DNA from: Nonomuraea pusilla
GTDB lineage: Bacteria > Actinomycetota > Actinomycetes > Streptosporangiales > Streptosporangiaceae
Direction of reading: 5' to 3'
NCBI RefSeq assembly: GCF_900109355.1
Contig: NZ_FOBF01000019.1
Location: 113,012 to 177,011 of the forward strand
DNA length: 64,000 nucleotides
Shown: piece by piece, positions 52,698 to 59,999 of the stretch
How the letters are laid out: each line of letters opens with the position of its first letter
How positions within the stretch are numbered: the first letter of the stretch is position 1
The notes under the pieces: generated by a model
Databases searched by the model: none
What the model saw: only the letters and a program-made list of their open reading frames with translations
Told to the model about the DNA's origin: nothing
Made by a program: the position numbers and the translations under genes

Positions 52698-53105
52698 TCA
52701 CCACCTCCGAATCTCCACGCCCAGCCCCAGGGCCTCGGCGACCTCCGCGATGTTGACGTAGCGGCGGTCGGGCAGGGAGGCCACCATGTCCATCACCGGG
52801 TCGGGCGCGCGGACCTGCTCGGCGTGGCGCGCCAGGTCGTCCTTCGTGGCGGGCCAGTGGGCGTCGCTCAGCCACTTGGCCAGGTCGCTGCGGACGTCCA
52901 CGCCGTGCTGCGAGATCCCCTCCGGAGTGCCGGGCTCGTGGCCCGGAGGGTAGGAGGCCGACTCCTCGCCGGGCGCGGGCATCGACTCGGGCTCCTTCCA
53001 CTCCTCCGCGTGGGTGGTGCCCCCGCCGCGGACCATGCCCTCCGTCTCGTGCTTCTGCTGCTCGTCGAGGCGCGGACCGTGCTTGTCGCTCCCACGTTGC
53101 TCCAT
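52698..53105 (-). CDS. DUF2795-family protein
   Basis: The 135-residue protein has a charged, disordered N-terminal half rich in Glu, Gly and Pro, and a C-terminal DUF2795 domain: 'LAKWLSDAHWPATKDDLARH' and 'VASLPDRRYVNIAEVAEALG'. The domain is a small helical unit of unknown role common in actinomycetes. GGGAG precedes the ATG. It leads a two-gene operon with the Vms1-like gene. Confidence 0.82.
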   Translation of the reverse strand: MEQRGSDKHGPRLDEQQKHETEGMVRGGGTTHAEEWKEPESMPAPGEESASYPPGHEPGTPEGISQHGVDVRSDLAKWLSDAHWPATKDDLARHAEQVRAPDPVMDMVASLPDRRYVNIAEVAEALGLGVEIRRW

Positions 53106-53182
53106 CGTTCGCTCACTCCCCTCCCGTGCGCCCCTACCCGGGCTTTGGTGGGCAAACATCGGCGAGTGTGTACGCTGCGTCC

Positions 53183-54274
53183 GTGTTTCCAGCAGATGTG
53201 AGCATCGTCACGGATCGGCTCCTGTTGCGCCCGTTCGGCCCCGAGGACGAGCCGAGGATCAAGTCCATCGTCCAGTCGGGCGCGACGTTCCTGCCGCCCG
53301 GCACCCCCGCGAAGACGTCCGGCGTCGCCCGGTGGCTGGAGGCCGGCGTGCACGAGCTGCGCCGCTCCGGCCAGGGCGTGCACCTGGCCATGACCGACGC
53401 CACCCCCGGCGGCGACGGCCGGATCGTCGGCGCGATCAGCCTGTTCAAGACCTCGTGGACGGCGGGCACCACCGAGGTCGGCTACGGCGTCCACCCTCTC
53501 TACCGTGGCCGCGGCTTCGCCACGGAGGCGGTGCGGGCCCTCGCCGCCTGGGTGTTCCGCACCACCGAGCTGCGCAGGATCGACCTGACGGCCAACCTCG
53601 ACAACCTCGCCTCGCTCCACGTCGCGCGGAAGGCGGGCTTCACCTGGGAAGGGGTGCTCAGGTCCGCGGTGCTGGAGCCCGACGGCCCCCACGACCTCGT
53701 CGTCTTCGGCCTGCTGCGCGAGGACGACGGCGAGCCCTCCCGCGTCCTGCCGAGAGAGGAGCTGCGCACCCCGCGCCTGCTCCTGCGCGCCTACGCGGAA
53801 CGGGACGTCCCCGACCTGGTCGCCATGGCGGCCGACCCGCTCATCCAGGCCAACACCGGCGTCCCCCGCGACTACACCGAGGAGCACGCCCACGCCTTCT
53901 TCGGCAGGTCCGAGCGCATGCGGATGCGAGGCCACGGCATCGCCTGGGCCGTCGAGGAGCTCGCGAGCGGACGTCTCGCCGCCGACGTGGGCGTCCGAGA
54001 CCTCGACTGGAACCACGGCACCGCCGAGGTCGGCTACATGGCCGCGCCGTGGGCGCGCGGCAACGGCTACACGGCCGAGGCCGTGGCGGCGGTCGCACGC
54101 TGGCTGTTCGAACAGCACGGGCTGCGCCGCCTCCAGCTCCGCGCCGCCGTCACCAACCACGCCTCGCAGCGGGTCGCGGAGAAGGCCGGGTTCGTCCGCG
54201 AAGGCGTGGCCCGCTCCTCCCTCGTCGGAGAGGACATGGCGCTCTACAGCCTCGTGCCGTCCGACCTGGCCTGA
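53183..54274 (+). CDS. Tandem GNAT acetyltransferase (RimJ/RimL type)
   Basis: The ~363-residue protein carries two complete GNAT domains of the RimJ/RimL kind. The first runs from 'TDRLLLRPFGPEDEPRIKSI' to 'VEVGYGVHPLYRGRGFATEA' equivalents (residues ~5-180); the second starts 'TPRLLLRAYAERDVPDLVAM' and includes 'GYMAAPWARGNGYTAEAVAA'. Both keep the R/Q-x-x-G-x-G/A acetyl-CoA loop, so both may be active. Substrates are unknown. Possible GTG starts at 53168, 53183 and 53198 have weak ribosome sites, so the exact N terminus is uncertain. Confidence 0.8.
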   Translation: MFPADVSIVTDRLLLRPFGPEDEPRIKSIVQSGATFLPPGTPAKTSGVARWLEAGVHELRRSGQGVHLAMTDATPGGDGRIVGAISLFKTSWTAGTTEVGYGVHPLYRGRGFATEAVRALAAWVFRTTELRRIDLTANLDNLASLHVARKAGFTWEGVLRSAVLEPDGPHDLVVFGLLREDDGEPSRVLPREELRTPRLLLRAYAERDVPDLVAMAADPLIQANTGVPRDYTEEHAHAFFGRSERMRMRGHGIAWAVEELASGRLAADVGVRDLDWNHGTAEVGYMAAPWARGNGYTAEAVAAVARWLFEQHGLRRLQLRAAVTNHASQRVAEKAGFVREGVARSSLVGEDMALYSLVPSDLA

Positions 54275-54346
54275 CCGCCAGGGCGGACTCGCCCTCCCAC
54301 CCCCTGGTGAAACACCCGGCGGGGCGTCAGGCTGGGGGAGAGGGCG

Positions 54347-54733
54347 GTGAGCGCGATGATCACGGTGGTCGGATGGGACGGTTCCGAGCTGTCGGCCAGG
54401 GCGGTGGACAGGCTCGCCGCCGCGGGCCTCGTCGTGGGCCCCGACCGCGTGCTCAGGGAGCTGCGCCTGGCCGTGCCCACCCTGCCCACCGCGCCCGCCG
54501 CGCCGGACTCGGCGCTCCTCGACGCCCTCGACGGCCACCTCGAACGCGGCGAGGCCCCGGCCGTCGTGCTCGCCGAGGGCGACCCCGGGTTCTTCGGCTG
54601 CGTCCGCGCGCTGCGCGGCCACGGGCTCGAACCCGAGGTGATCCCCGCCACGTCCCTCGTCGCCCGCGCCTTCGCCCGCGCCGGGCTCGGCTGGGAGGAC
54701 GCCCTCGTCGTCGCGCCGTCCGGCCCCGCCTAG
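54347..54733 (+). CDS. Precorrin-6Y methyltransferase, CbiE-like N-terminal part, ended by in-frame TAG
   Basis: This 128-codon frame encodes the first part of a CobL-type enzyme: 'ITVVGWDGSELSARAVDRLA' and 'AVVLAEGDPGFFGCVRALRG' (the SAM-binding GDPGF). It ends at a TAG (54731) after APSGPA. The same frame continues immediately with LRRAVNACRAHPKVAVVVAP, which is how intact CobL proteins read on from this point. The gene is therefore an interrupted cobL (54347-55549). Either the step is lost or split, or TAG is suppressed, or there is a sequence error. It begins the visible cobalamin block. Confidence 0.72.
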   Translation: MSAMITVVGWDGSELSARAVDRLAAAGLVVGPDRVLRELRLAVPTLPTAPAAPDSALLDALDGHLERGEAPAVVLAEGDPGFFGCVRALRGHGLEPEVIPATSLVARAFARAGLGWEDALVVAPSGPA

Positions 54734-54772
54734 CTCCGCCGCGCCGTCAACGCCTGCAGGGCGCACCCCAAG

Positions 54773-55549
54773 GTGGCGGTCGTCGTCGCCCCCGGCGTCG
54801 GGCCCGGGGAGCTCGCCAGGGAGCTCGCGCCCACCACGCCCCGCTCCCTGCTCGTCTTCGAGGCGCTCGGCGGCCCCGGCGAACGCCTGACCCACAGCCG
54901 CATGGGCGAGGCCACGACGCGGCCGTGGAAGGACCCCGACGTCGTCCTCGTCCTCGACCCGCGCCACCGGCCCCTCGAACGCCCCTGGGTCGCGGGCGCC
55001 CAGCCGGGGCCCGCCGAGTGGGCGCTGCCTTCGCCGACCGGCCTGCCCGCCGAGGTCCGTGCGTTCGTCCTGGCCAAGCTCGGCCCGCGACTCGGCGACC
55101 TGGTGTGGGACGTCGGCGCGGGCTCCGGCGAGATCGCCGTCGAGTGCGCGCTGCACGGCGCCGCCGTCTTCGCCGTCGAACGCGACGCAGGCGCCTGCGC
55201 CTCGCTCCGCTCCCGCGTCCTCGCCCACGGCGTCAAGGTGGCGCTCACCAGGGGACTGGCGCCCCCCGCGCTCGAACCGCTGCCCGACCCCGACGCCGTC
55301 CACGTCGGAGGCGGCGGACCCGACGTCGTCATGGCCTGCGCCGCCCGCCGCCCCCGCGCCCTCGTCTGCGCCCTCAGGAAGGTCGAGCAGGTCACCGCCG
55401 TGCTCGACCGCCTGCGCGAGCACGGCTACCGCGGCGAGGCCGTCCAGATCCTCGCCTCCCGGCTCGTGCCCGCCCCGGACGGATCGCGTACGCTGGCTCC
55501 GGCCGACCCCGTGTTCGTCGTGCACGCGACACCCCTGCCCCCGGGGTGA
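54773..55549 (+). CDS. Precorrin-6Y methyltransferase/decarboxylase, CbiT-like C-terminal part
   Basis: The frame continues from the CbiE-like part beyond the TAG; GTG at 54773 is the first possible restart but has no ribosome site other than AAGG touching it. The 258 residues finish the CbiE domain ('PRSLLVFEALGGPGERLTHS') and add the CbiT methyltransferase ('LGDLVWDVGAGSGEIAVECA', 'AVFAVERDAGACASLRSRVL'). In CobL the CbiT part methylates C15 and decarboxylates the acetate side chain. A free CbiT could still act if translated. Confidence 0.75.
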   Translation: MAVVVAPGVGPGELARELAPTTPRSLLVFEALGGPGERLTHSRMGEATTRPWKDPDVVLVLDPRHRPLERPWVAGAQPGPAEWALPSPTGLPAEVRAFVLAKLGPRLGDLVWDVGAGSGEIAVECALHGAAVFAVERDAGACASLRSRVLAHGVKVALTRGLAPPALEPLPDPDAVHVGGGGPDVVMACAARRPRALVCALRKVEQVTAVLDRLREHGYRGEAVQILASRLVPAPDGSRTLAPADPVFVVHATPLPPG

Positions 55550-55609
55550 CCTGTCCCCCGACATCGGTTATCCTCGCGTGTCCTTGTCTACGCCCCGGAG
55601 ATTCCCTCA

Positions 55610-56449
55610 ATGAAGCCGCCGCTCCTGCTGATCGGGCAGGGCTCCAACGATGACGCCTACTCCGCGGAGTTCGGCAGGTTCGTCCACAGGCTGCGCTGCC
55701 GCCTCGACCAGACGGCGGTCTCGGGCGGCTACCTCCAGCACGCCACGCCCCTGCTCGGCGAGAGCGTCGCCTCCCTGGTCGCGCGGGGCCACCACCGCCT
55801 GGTGGCGCTGCCCATGAGCCTCGGCAGGGCCGAGCGCGACGTCGCCGCCGCCATGGCGCTGGAGCAGCAGCGCCACCCCACCCTCATGTACGACGGCACC
55901 CGCCCGCTCGGAGCCGACCCCCGCCTGCTCGCGCTGCTCGCCGACCGCCTCACCGAGGCCGCCGCCGACATCTCCAGGCCGCGCCCGCTGGAGCTCGTCG
56001 GCGCCAGGCCGCGGCTGCGCGCCGTCGAGTCCGCGCCCGCCGACGAGTTCCCCTCCCACGTCGAACCGGGCGAGACCGCCGTCGTCCTCGTCGGCGAAGG
56101 CTCCACCGACCCCGACGCCAACGCCGAGATCCACCGCGTGTCGCGGCTGTTCTGGGAGACGCACGCCTACGACTACATGACCGTCGAGACCGCGTTCGTC
56201 TCGGTCACCCCGCCGGGCGTCCCCGGCGGCCTCGAACGCTGCCGCCGCCTCGGCGCCAGGCGCGTGATCGTGGTGCCGTACCTGCTGTTCGCGGGCGGCC
56301 TGCTGGAACGCGTGTGGGCGCAGGCCCTCGCCTACGGCGCGGGCCACCCCGAGCTCGACATCCGCTGCGCCGAGGCCATCGGCGACTGCGAGGCCCTCGC
56401 CGACGTCGTGATCGAGCGGTACGAGGAAGCGCTGCAGCTCGTCCCGTGA
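55610..56449 (+). CDS. CbiX-like sirohydrochlorin cobaltochelatase family protein
   Basis: The 279-residue protein has the two-half CbiX layout: 'PLLLIGQGSNDDAYSAEFGR' at the N terminus and 'VVLVGEGSTDPDANAEIHRV' in the middle, followed by 'RLFWETHAYDYMTVETAFVS' and 'RRVIVVPYLLFAGGLLERVW'. CbiX inserts cobalt into precorrin or sirohydrochlorin. In chelatases the first loop is usually GHGS; here it is GQGS, so the catalytic His is missing. Function as a chelatase is uncertain. It lies between the CobL-like gene and cobT. Confidence 0.78.
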   Translation: MKPPLLLIGQGSNDDAYSAEFGRFVHRLRCRLDQTAVSGGYLQHATPLLGESVASLVARGHHRLVALPMSLGRAERDVAAAMALEQQRHPTLMYDGTRPLGADPRLLALLADRLTEAAADISRPRPLELVGARPRLRAVESAPADEFPSHVEPGETAVVLVGEGSTDPDANAEIHRVSRLFWETHAYDYMTVETAFVSVTPPGVPGGLERCRRLGARRVIVVPYLLFAGGLLERVWAQALAYGAGHPELDIRCAEAIGDCEALADVVIERYEEALQLVP

Positions 56450-56473
56450 ATCCCCCTGCCAAGGAGGTCGCCC

Positions 56474-57634
56474 GTGCCCACCGAGACGCCCGCCGGGGCT
56501 TCTGACGACAGGCCCGCGGGGGCGCTGGCGGAGACGCTCGCCGCGATCCGTCCCGCCGACCCGCGCGCCCTCGCCGAGGCCCGCGCCCACCAGGACCGCC
56601 TCACCAAGCCACGCGGCTCCCTCGGCGCCCTGGAGGACGTCGCGGTACGCCTCGCCGGCGCCGCCGCGGCCTGCCCGCCGCCGATGCCCGAGCCCGCCGC
56701 GCTGGCCATCTTCGCCGCCGACCACGGCGTCCACGCCCGGGGCGTCACGCCGTGGCCGCAGGAGGTCACCGTCCAGATGGTGGCCAACTTCCTGGCGGGC
56801 GGTGCCGTCGCCAACGCCTTCGCCGCCCAGGCGGGGGCGTCCGTGACCGTGGTGGACGTCGGCGTCGCCGCCGACCTGCCCGACGCGCCCGGCCTGCGCA
56901 GGCACAAGGTCGCGTACGGCACCGCCGACCTGTCACGCGGACCGGCCATGACGCGCGAGCAGGCCGTCGCCGCGCTCGAGGCGGGCATCGCCGTGGCCCG
57001 CGACCTCGTCGCCGCGGGCGCCCGCTGCCTGATCACCGGCGACATGGGCATCGCCAACACCACCGCCTCGGCCGCGCTGATCTGCGCGTTCACCGGGGCC
57101 GACCCGGCGACGGCCACCGGCAGGGGCACCGGCGTCGACGACGAGACCCACGCCCGCAAGGTGGAGGTCGTCCGCGAGGCCCTGCGGGTCAACGACCTGC
57201 CCGCGGACGTCGCGCGGGACGCCGCGCCGGCGGGCGGCGTCGCGTGGTCCGGCGTGCGGCAGGAGGCGGCGCTGCGCGTGCTCGCCGCCGTGGGCGGCCT
57301 GGAGCACGCCGCGATCGCCGGCTTCGTCCTGGGCGGCGCCGCGGCCCGCGTCCCGGTGATCCTCGACGGCGTCATCGCGGGCGCCGCCGCCCTCGCCGCC
57401 GCCGCGCTCCACCCCGCCGCGATCGACCACTGCGTGGCCGGGCACCGCTCGGCCGAGCCCGGCCACGCCGCCGCGCTCGCCCACCTCGGCCTGCGCCCCC
57501 TCGTGGACCTGGAGCTGCGCCTCGGCGAGGGCACCGGCGGCCTGCTCGCGCACCCCCTGGTGTGCGCCGCCGTACGCGTCATGCACGAGGTCGCGACGTT
57601 CGACTCGGCAGGGGTGACCGAGAAGCCCGTGTGA
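56474..57634 (+). CDS. cobT: Nicotinate-nucleotide:dimethylbenzimidazole phosphoribosyltransferase CobT
   Basis: The 386-residue enzyme makes alpha-ribazole phosphate for the lower ligand of cobalamin. It has 'LTKPRGSLGALEDVAVRLAG', 'AIFAADHGVHARGVTPWPQE', 'ITGDMGIANTTASAALICAF' and the C-terminal 'LRLGEGTGGLLAHPLVCAAV' with the catalytic Glu. The GTG start follows AAGGAGG. A short acidic N-terminal extension precedes the conserved core. Confidence 0.93.
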   Translation: MPTETPAGASDDRPAGALAETLAAIRPADPRALAEARAHQDRLTKPRGSLGALEDVAVRLAGAAAACPPPMPEPAALAIFAADHGVHARGVTPWPQEVTVQMVANFLAGGAVANAFAAQAGASVTVVDVGVAADLPDAPGLRRHKVAYGTADLSRGPAMTREQAVAALEAGIAVARDLVAAGARCLITGDMGIANTTASAALICAFTGADPATATGRGTGVDDETHARKVEVVREALRVNDLPADVARDAAPAGGVAWSGVRQEAALRVLAAVGGLEHAAIAGFVLGGAAARVPVILDGVIAGAAALAAAALHPAAIDHCVAGHRSAEPGHAAALAHLGLRPLVDLELRLGEGTGGLLAHPLVCAAVRVMHEVATFDSAGVTEKPV

Positions 57635-57674
57635 TGGGATGGACGCGGCGAGGCCGACCCGCTGGAGGTGAGAG

Positions 57675-58688
57675 GTGTCCCGTTACGGCCCGATGTTCGG
57701 CCCCGACTTCACGTTCCTCGGCGTCGGGCGCTGCGACCTCGGTGACCCGGCGACGTTCGAGGGCGCCGACGTCGTCATCGTCGGCGCGCCGTTCGACGGC
57801 GGCACCTCCAACCGCCCCGGCGCCCGGTTCGGCCCCATGGCGCTGCGCCAGGCCTGCTACCTGCCGCACGACGGCTCCAGGCCCAGCCTCGCCCTGCGCG
57901 TGGACGCGCTGCGCGACCTGCGCGTCCTCGACGCGGGCGACGTCGAGTGCTACTCCGGCGACGTCGAGGGCTCCCTGGCCGCCATCGAGGACGCCGTCCA
58001 CAGCATCGCCGCCTCCGGCGCCGTCCCCGTCGTGCTCGGCGGCGACCACACGGTCGCCCTGCCCGACGCGCGCGGCACGGCCCGCGCCCACCCGCCCGGC
58101 CGCACGTCCATGATCCACTTCGACGCCCACGCCGACACCGGGGACATCTCGTTCGGCCACCTGTACGGCCACGGCCAGCCCATGCGGCGGCTCATCGAGT
58201 CAGGGGCGATCAGGGGCGACAGGTTCCTCCAGCTCGGGCTGCGCGGCTACTGGCCGGGGCCCGAGACGCTCGCCTGGATGGCGGAGCAGGGCATGCGCTC
58301 GTACGAGATGACCGAGATCACCGCCAGGGGTCTCGACGCCTGCCTGACCGAGGCGTCCGGCATCGCTCTCGACGAGTGCGACCAGGTCTTCCTGTCCGTC
58401 GACATCGACGTGTGCGACCCCGGCCACGCCCCCGGCACCGGCACGCCGGAACCCGGCGGCCTGACCGCGAGGCAGCTCCTCGACGCCGTCCGCAGGATCT
58501 GCTACGAACTGCCCGTCGCCGGCATGGAGGTGGTCGAGGTGGCGCCGCCGTACGACCACGCCGACATCACCGCGTTCCTCGGGAACCGCGTTATCCTTGA
58601 GGCGCTTTCAGCGATGGCCAGACGCCGCGGGGACGATCAGGGCGGGCCCCGCTGGGACCCGACGCAACCCCTCCTCGACGGCCGCTGA
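57675..58688 (+). CDS. Agmatinase/ureohydrolase-family enzyme
   Basis: The 337-residue protein carries the binuclear manganese motifs of the arginase fold: 'PVVLGGDHTVALP', 'MIHFDAHADTGDIS' and 'FLSVDIDVCDPGHAPGTGTP'. Family members hydrolyse agmatine, guanidinobutyrate or guanidine-like substrates to urea. The GTG at 57675 is preceded by GGAGG. It is inserted between cobT and the uroporphyrinogen methyltransferase gene with short spacers, so it is co-transcribed with cobalamin genes although no role there is known. Confidence 0.88.
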   Translation: MSRYGPMFGPDFTFLGVGRCDLGDPATFEGADVVIVGAPFDGGTSNRPGARFGPMALRQACYLPHDGSRPSLALRVDALRDLRVLDAGDVECYSGDVEGSLAAIEDAVHSIAASGAVPVVLGGDHTVALPDARGTARAHPPGRTSMIHFDAHADTGDISFGHLYGHGQPMRRLIESGAIRGDRFLQLGLRGYWPGPETLAWMAEQGMRSYEMTEITARGLDACLTEASGIALDECDQVFLSVDIDVCDPGHAPGTGTPEPGGLTARQLLDAVRRICYELPVAGMEVVEVAPPYDHADITAFLGNRVILEALSAMARRRGDDQGGPRWDPTQPLLDGR

Positions 58689-58766
58689 CCCATGCGCAGC
58701 GAACGTCGCCATCGGAGCCGGTAGGTTTACCTCCTACACAACCTTCGCGAACGGGAGATTCCCCTC

Positions 58767-59999
58767 ATGGGCCCCTACCTCCTCGGCCTGCGGCTCTCGG
58801 GCCGCCGGGTCCTCGTCGTGGGCGGCGGGCGTGTCGCCCAGCGGCGCGTGCCCGCGCTGCTCGAGGCCGGAGCGGAGATCACCGTCGTCTCGCCGTCCGT
58901 CACCCCGGCGCTCGACGACCTGATCGCCACGGGCAGGGTCACCTGGCACGCCCGCCCGTACGAGGTGGGCGACTGCGACGGGGCCTGGCTCGTCCACGCC
59001 TGCACCGACGACAGGCAGGTCAACACCGCCGTCGCCGCCGAGGCGGAGGCCAAGCGCATCTGGTGCGTACGCGCCGACGACAAGGACGCCTCAGCCGCCT
59101 GGACCCCCGCCTCCGGGCGCGTCGACGAGATCAGCGTCGCCGTCACCGCGGGCGGCGACCCGCGCAGGGCCGCCGGCATCAGGGACGCCGTGGTCGGCGC
59201 GCTGCGCGACGGCACCGTCGACGCCCGCCGCAACCGCACCAAGCCCGTCGGCGTCGCCCTCGTCGGCGGCGGCCCCGGCGACCCCGGCCTCATCACCGTG
59301 CGCGGACGCCAGCTCCTCGCCCAGGCCGACGTCGTCGTCGCCGACCGGCTCGCCCCCCGGGGGCTGCTCGACGAGCTCGCCCCCGACGTCGAGCTCATCG
59401 ACGCCGCCAAGGTCCCGTACGGGCGCGCCCTGGCCCAGGACACCATCAACGAACTGCTCGTCGAGCGCGCCAGGCAGGGCAAGTTCGTCGTCAGGCTCAA
59501 GGGCGGCGACCCGTTCGTGTTCGGGCGGGGCGGCGAGGAGATGCTCGCCTGCGCCCGCGCCGGCATCCCCGTCCTGGTGGTGCCCGGCATCACCAGCGCC
59601 GTCGCCGTGCCCGCCGCGGCCGGGGTGCCCGTCACCCACCGGGGCGTCAGCCAGGAGTTCCACGTCATCTCCGTGCACGTCGCCCCCGACGACCCCCAGT
59701 CCACCGTCGACTGGCCCGGCCTGGCCCGCTCCAACGGCACCCTGGTGCTGCTCATGGCCGTCGAACGCCTCGCCAAGGTGGCCGACGCCCTCCTCCGCGA
59801 CGGACGTTCTCCGGAGACTCCCGTAATGGTGGTGCAGGACGGTACTCTTCCGACCCAACGGGCGGTCACCGCTTCGCTGTCCACCGTGGCCGACCGCGTG
59901 TCCGCGGCTGGGATCCGGCCGCCTGCGATCGTCATCGTCGGCGACGTCGTGAACGTCGGCCAGGAGGTCGAGATGGTTCGAGCGGAGCGCCTGCCGTGA
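58767..59999 (+). CDS. cobA: Precorrin-2 dehydrogenase / uroporphyrinogen-III C-methyltransferase fusion (CysG/CobA-like)
   Basis: The 410-residue protein has an N-terminal NAD-binding domain of siroheme synthase ('RRVLVVGGGRVAQRRVPALL', residues 1-145) and a C-terminal SUMT domain ('VALVGGGPGDPGLITVRGRQ', 'VVRLKGGDPFVFGRGGEEML', 'VVPGITSAVAVPAAAGVPVT'). It methylates uroporphyrinogen III at C2 and C7 and oxidises precorrin-2, at the branch between siroheme and cobalamin. Its stop overlaps the GTPase start (GTGA). Confidence 0.92.
   Translation: MGPYLLGLRLSGRRVLVVGGGRVAQRRVPALLEAGAEITVVSPSVTPALDDLIATGRVTWHARPYEVGDCDGAWLVHACTDDRQVNTAVAAEAEAKRIWCVRADDKDASAAWTPASGRVDEISVAVTAGGDPRRAAGIRDAVVGALRDGTVDARRNRTKPVGVALVGGGPGDPGLITVRGRQLLAQADVVVADRLAPRGLLDELAPDVELIDAAKVPYGRALAQDTINELLVERARQGKFVVRLKGGDPFVFGRGGEEMLACARAGIPVLVVPGITSAVAVPAAAGVPVTHRGVSQEFHVISVHVAPDDPQSTVDWPGLARSNGTLVLLMAVERLAKVADALLRDGRSPETPVMVVQDGTLPTQRAVTASLSTVADRVSAAGIRPPAIVIVGDVVNVGQEVEMVRAERLP

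Noticed and set aside
54275..58766. Cobalamin riboswitch upstream of the cobalamin genes
   Set aside because: The available spacers are short, and I could not find the B12-box consensus in front of 54347, 55610, 56474 or 58767, nor before cobQ at 19325.
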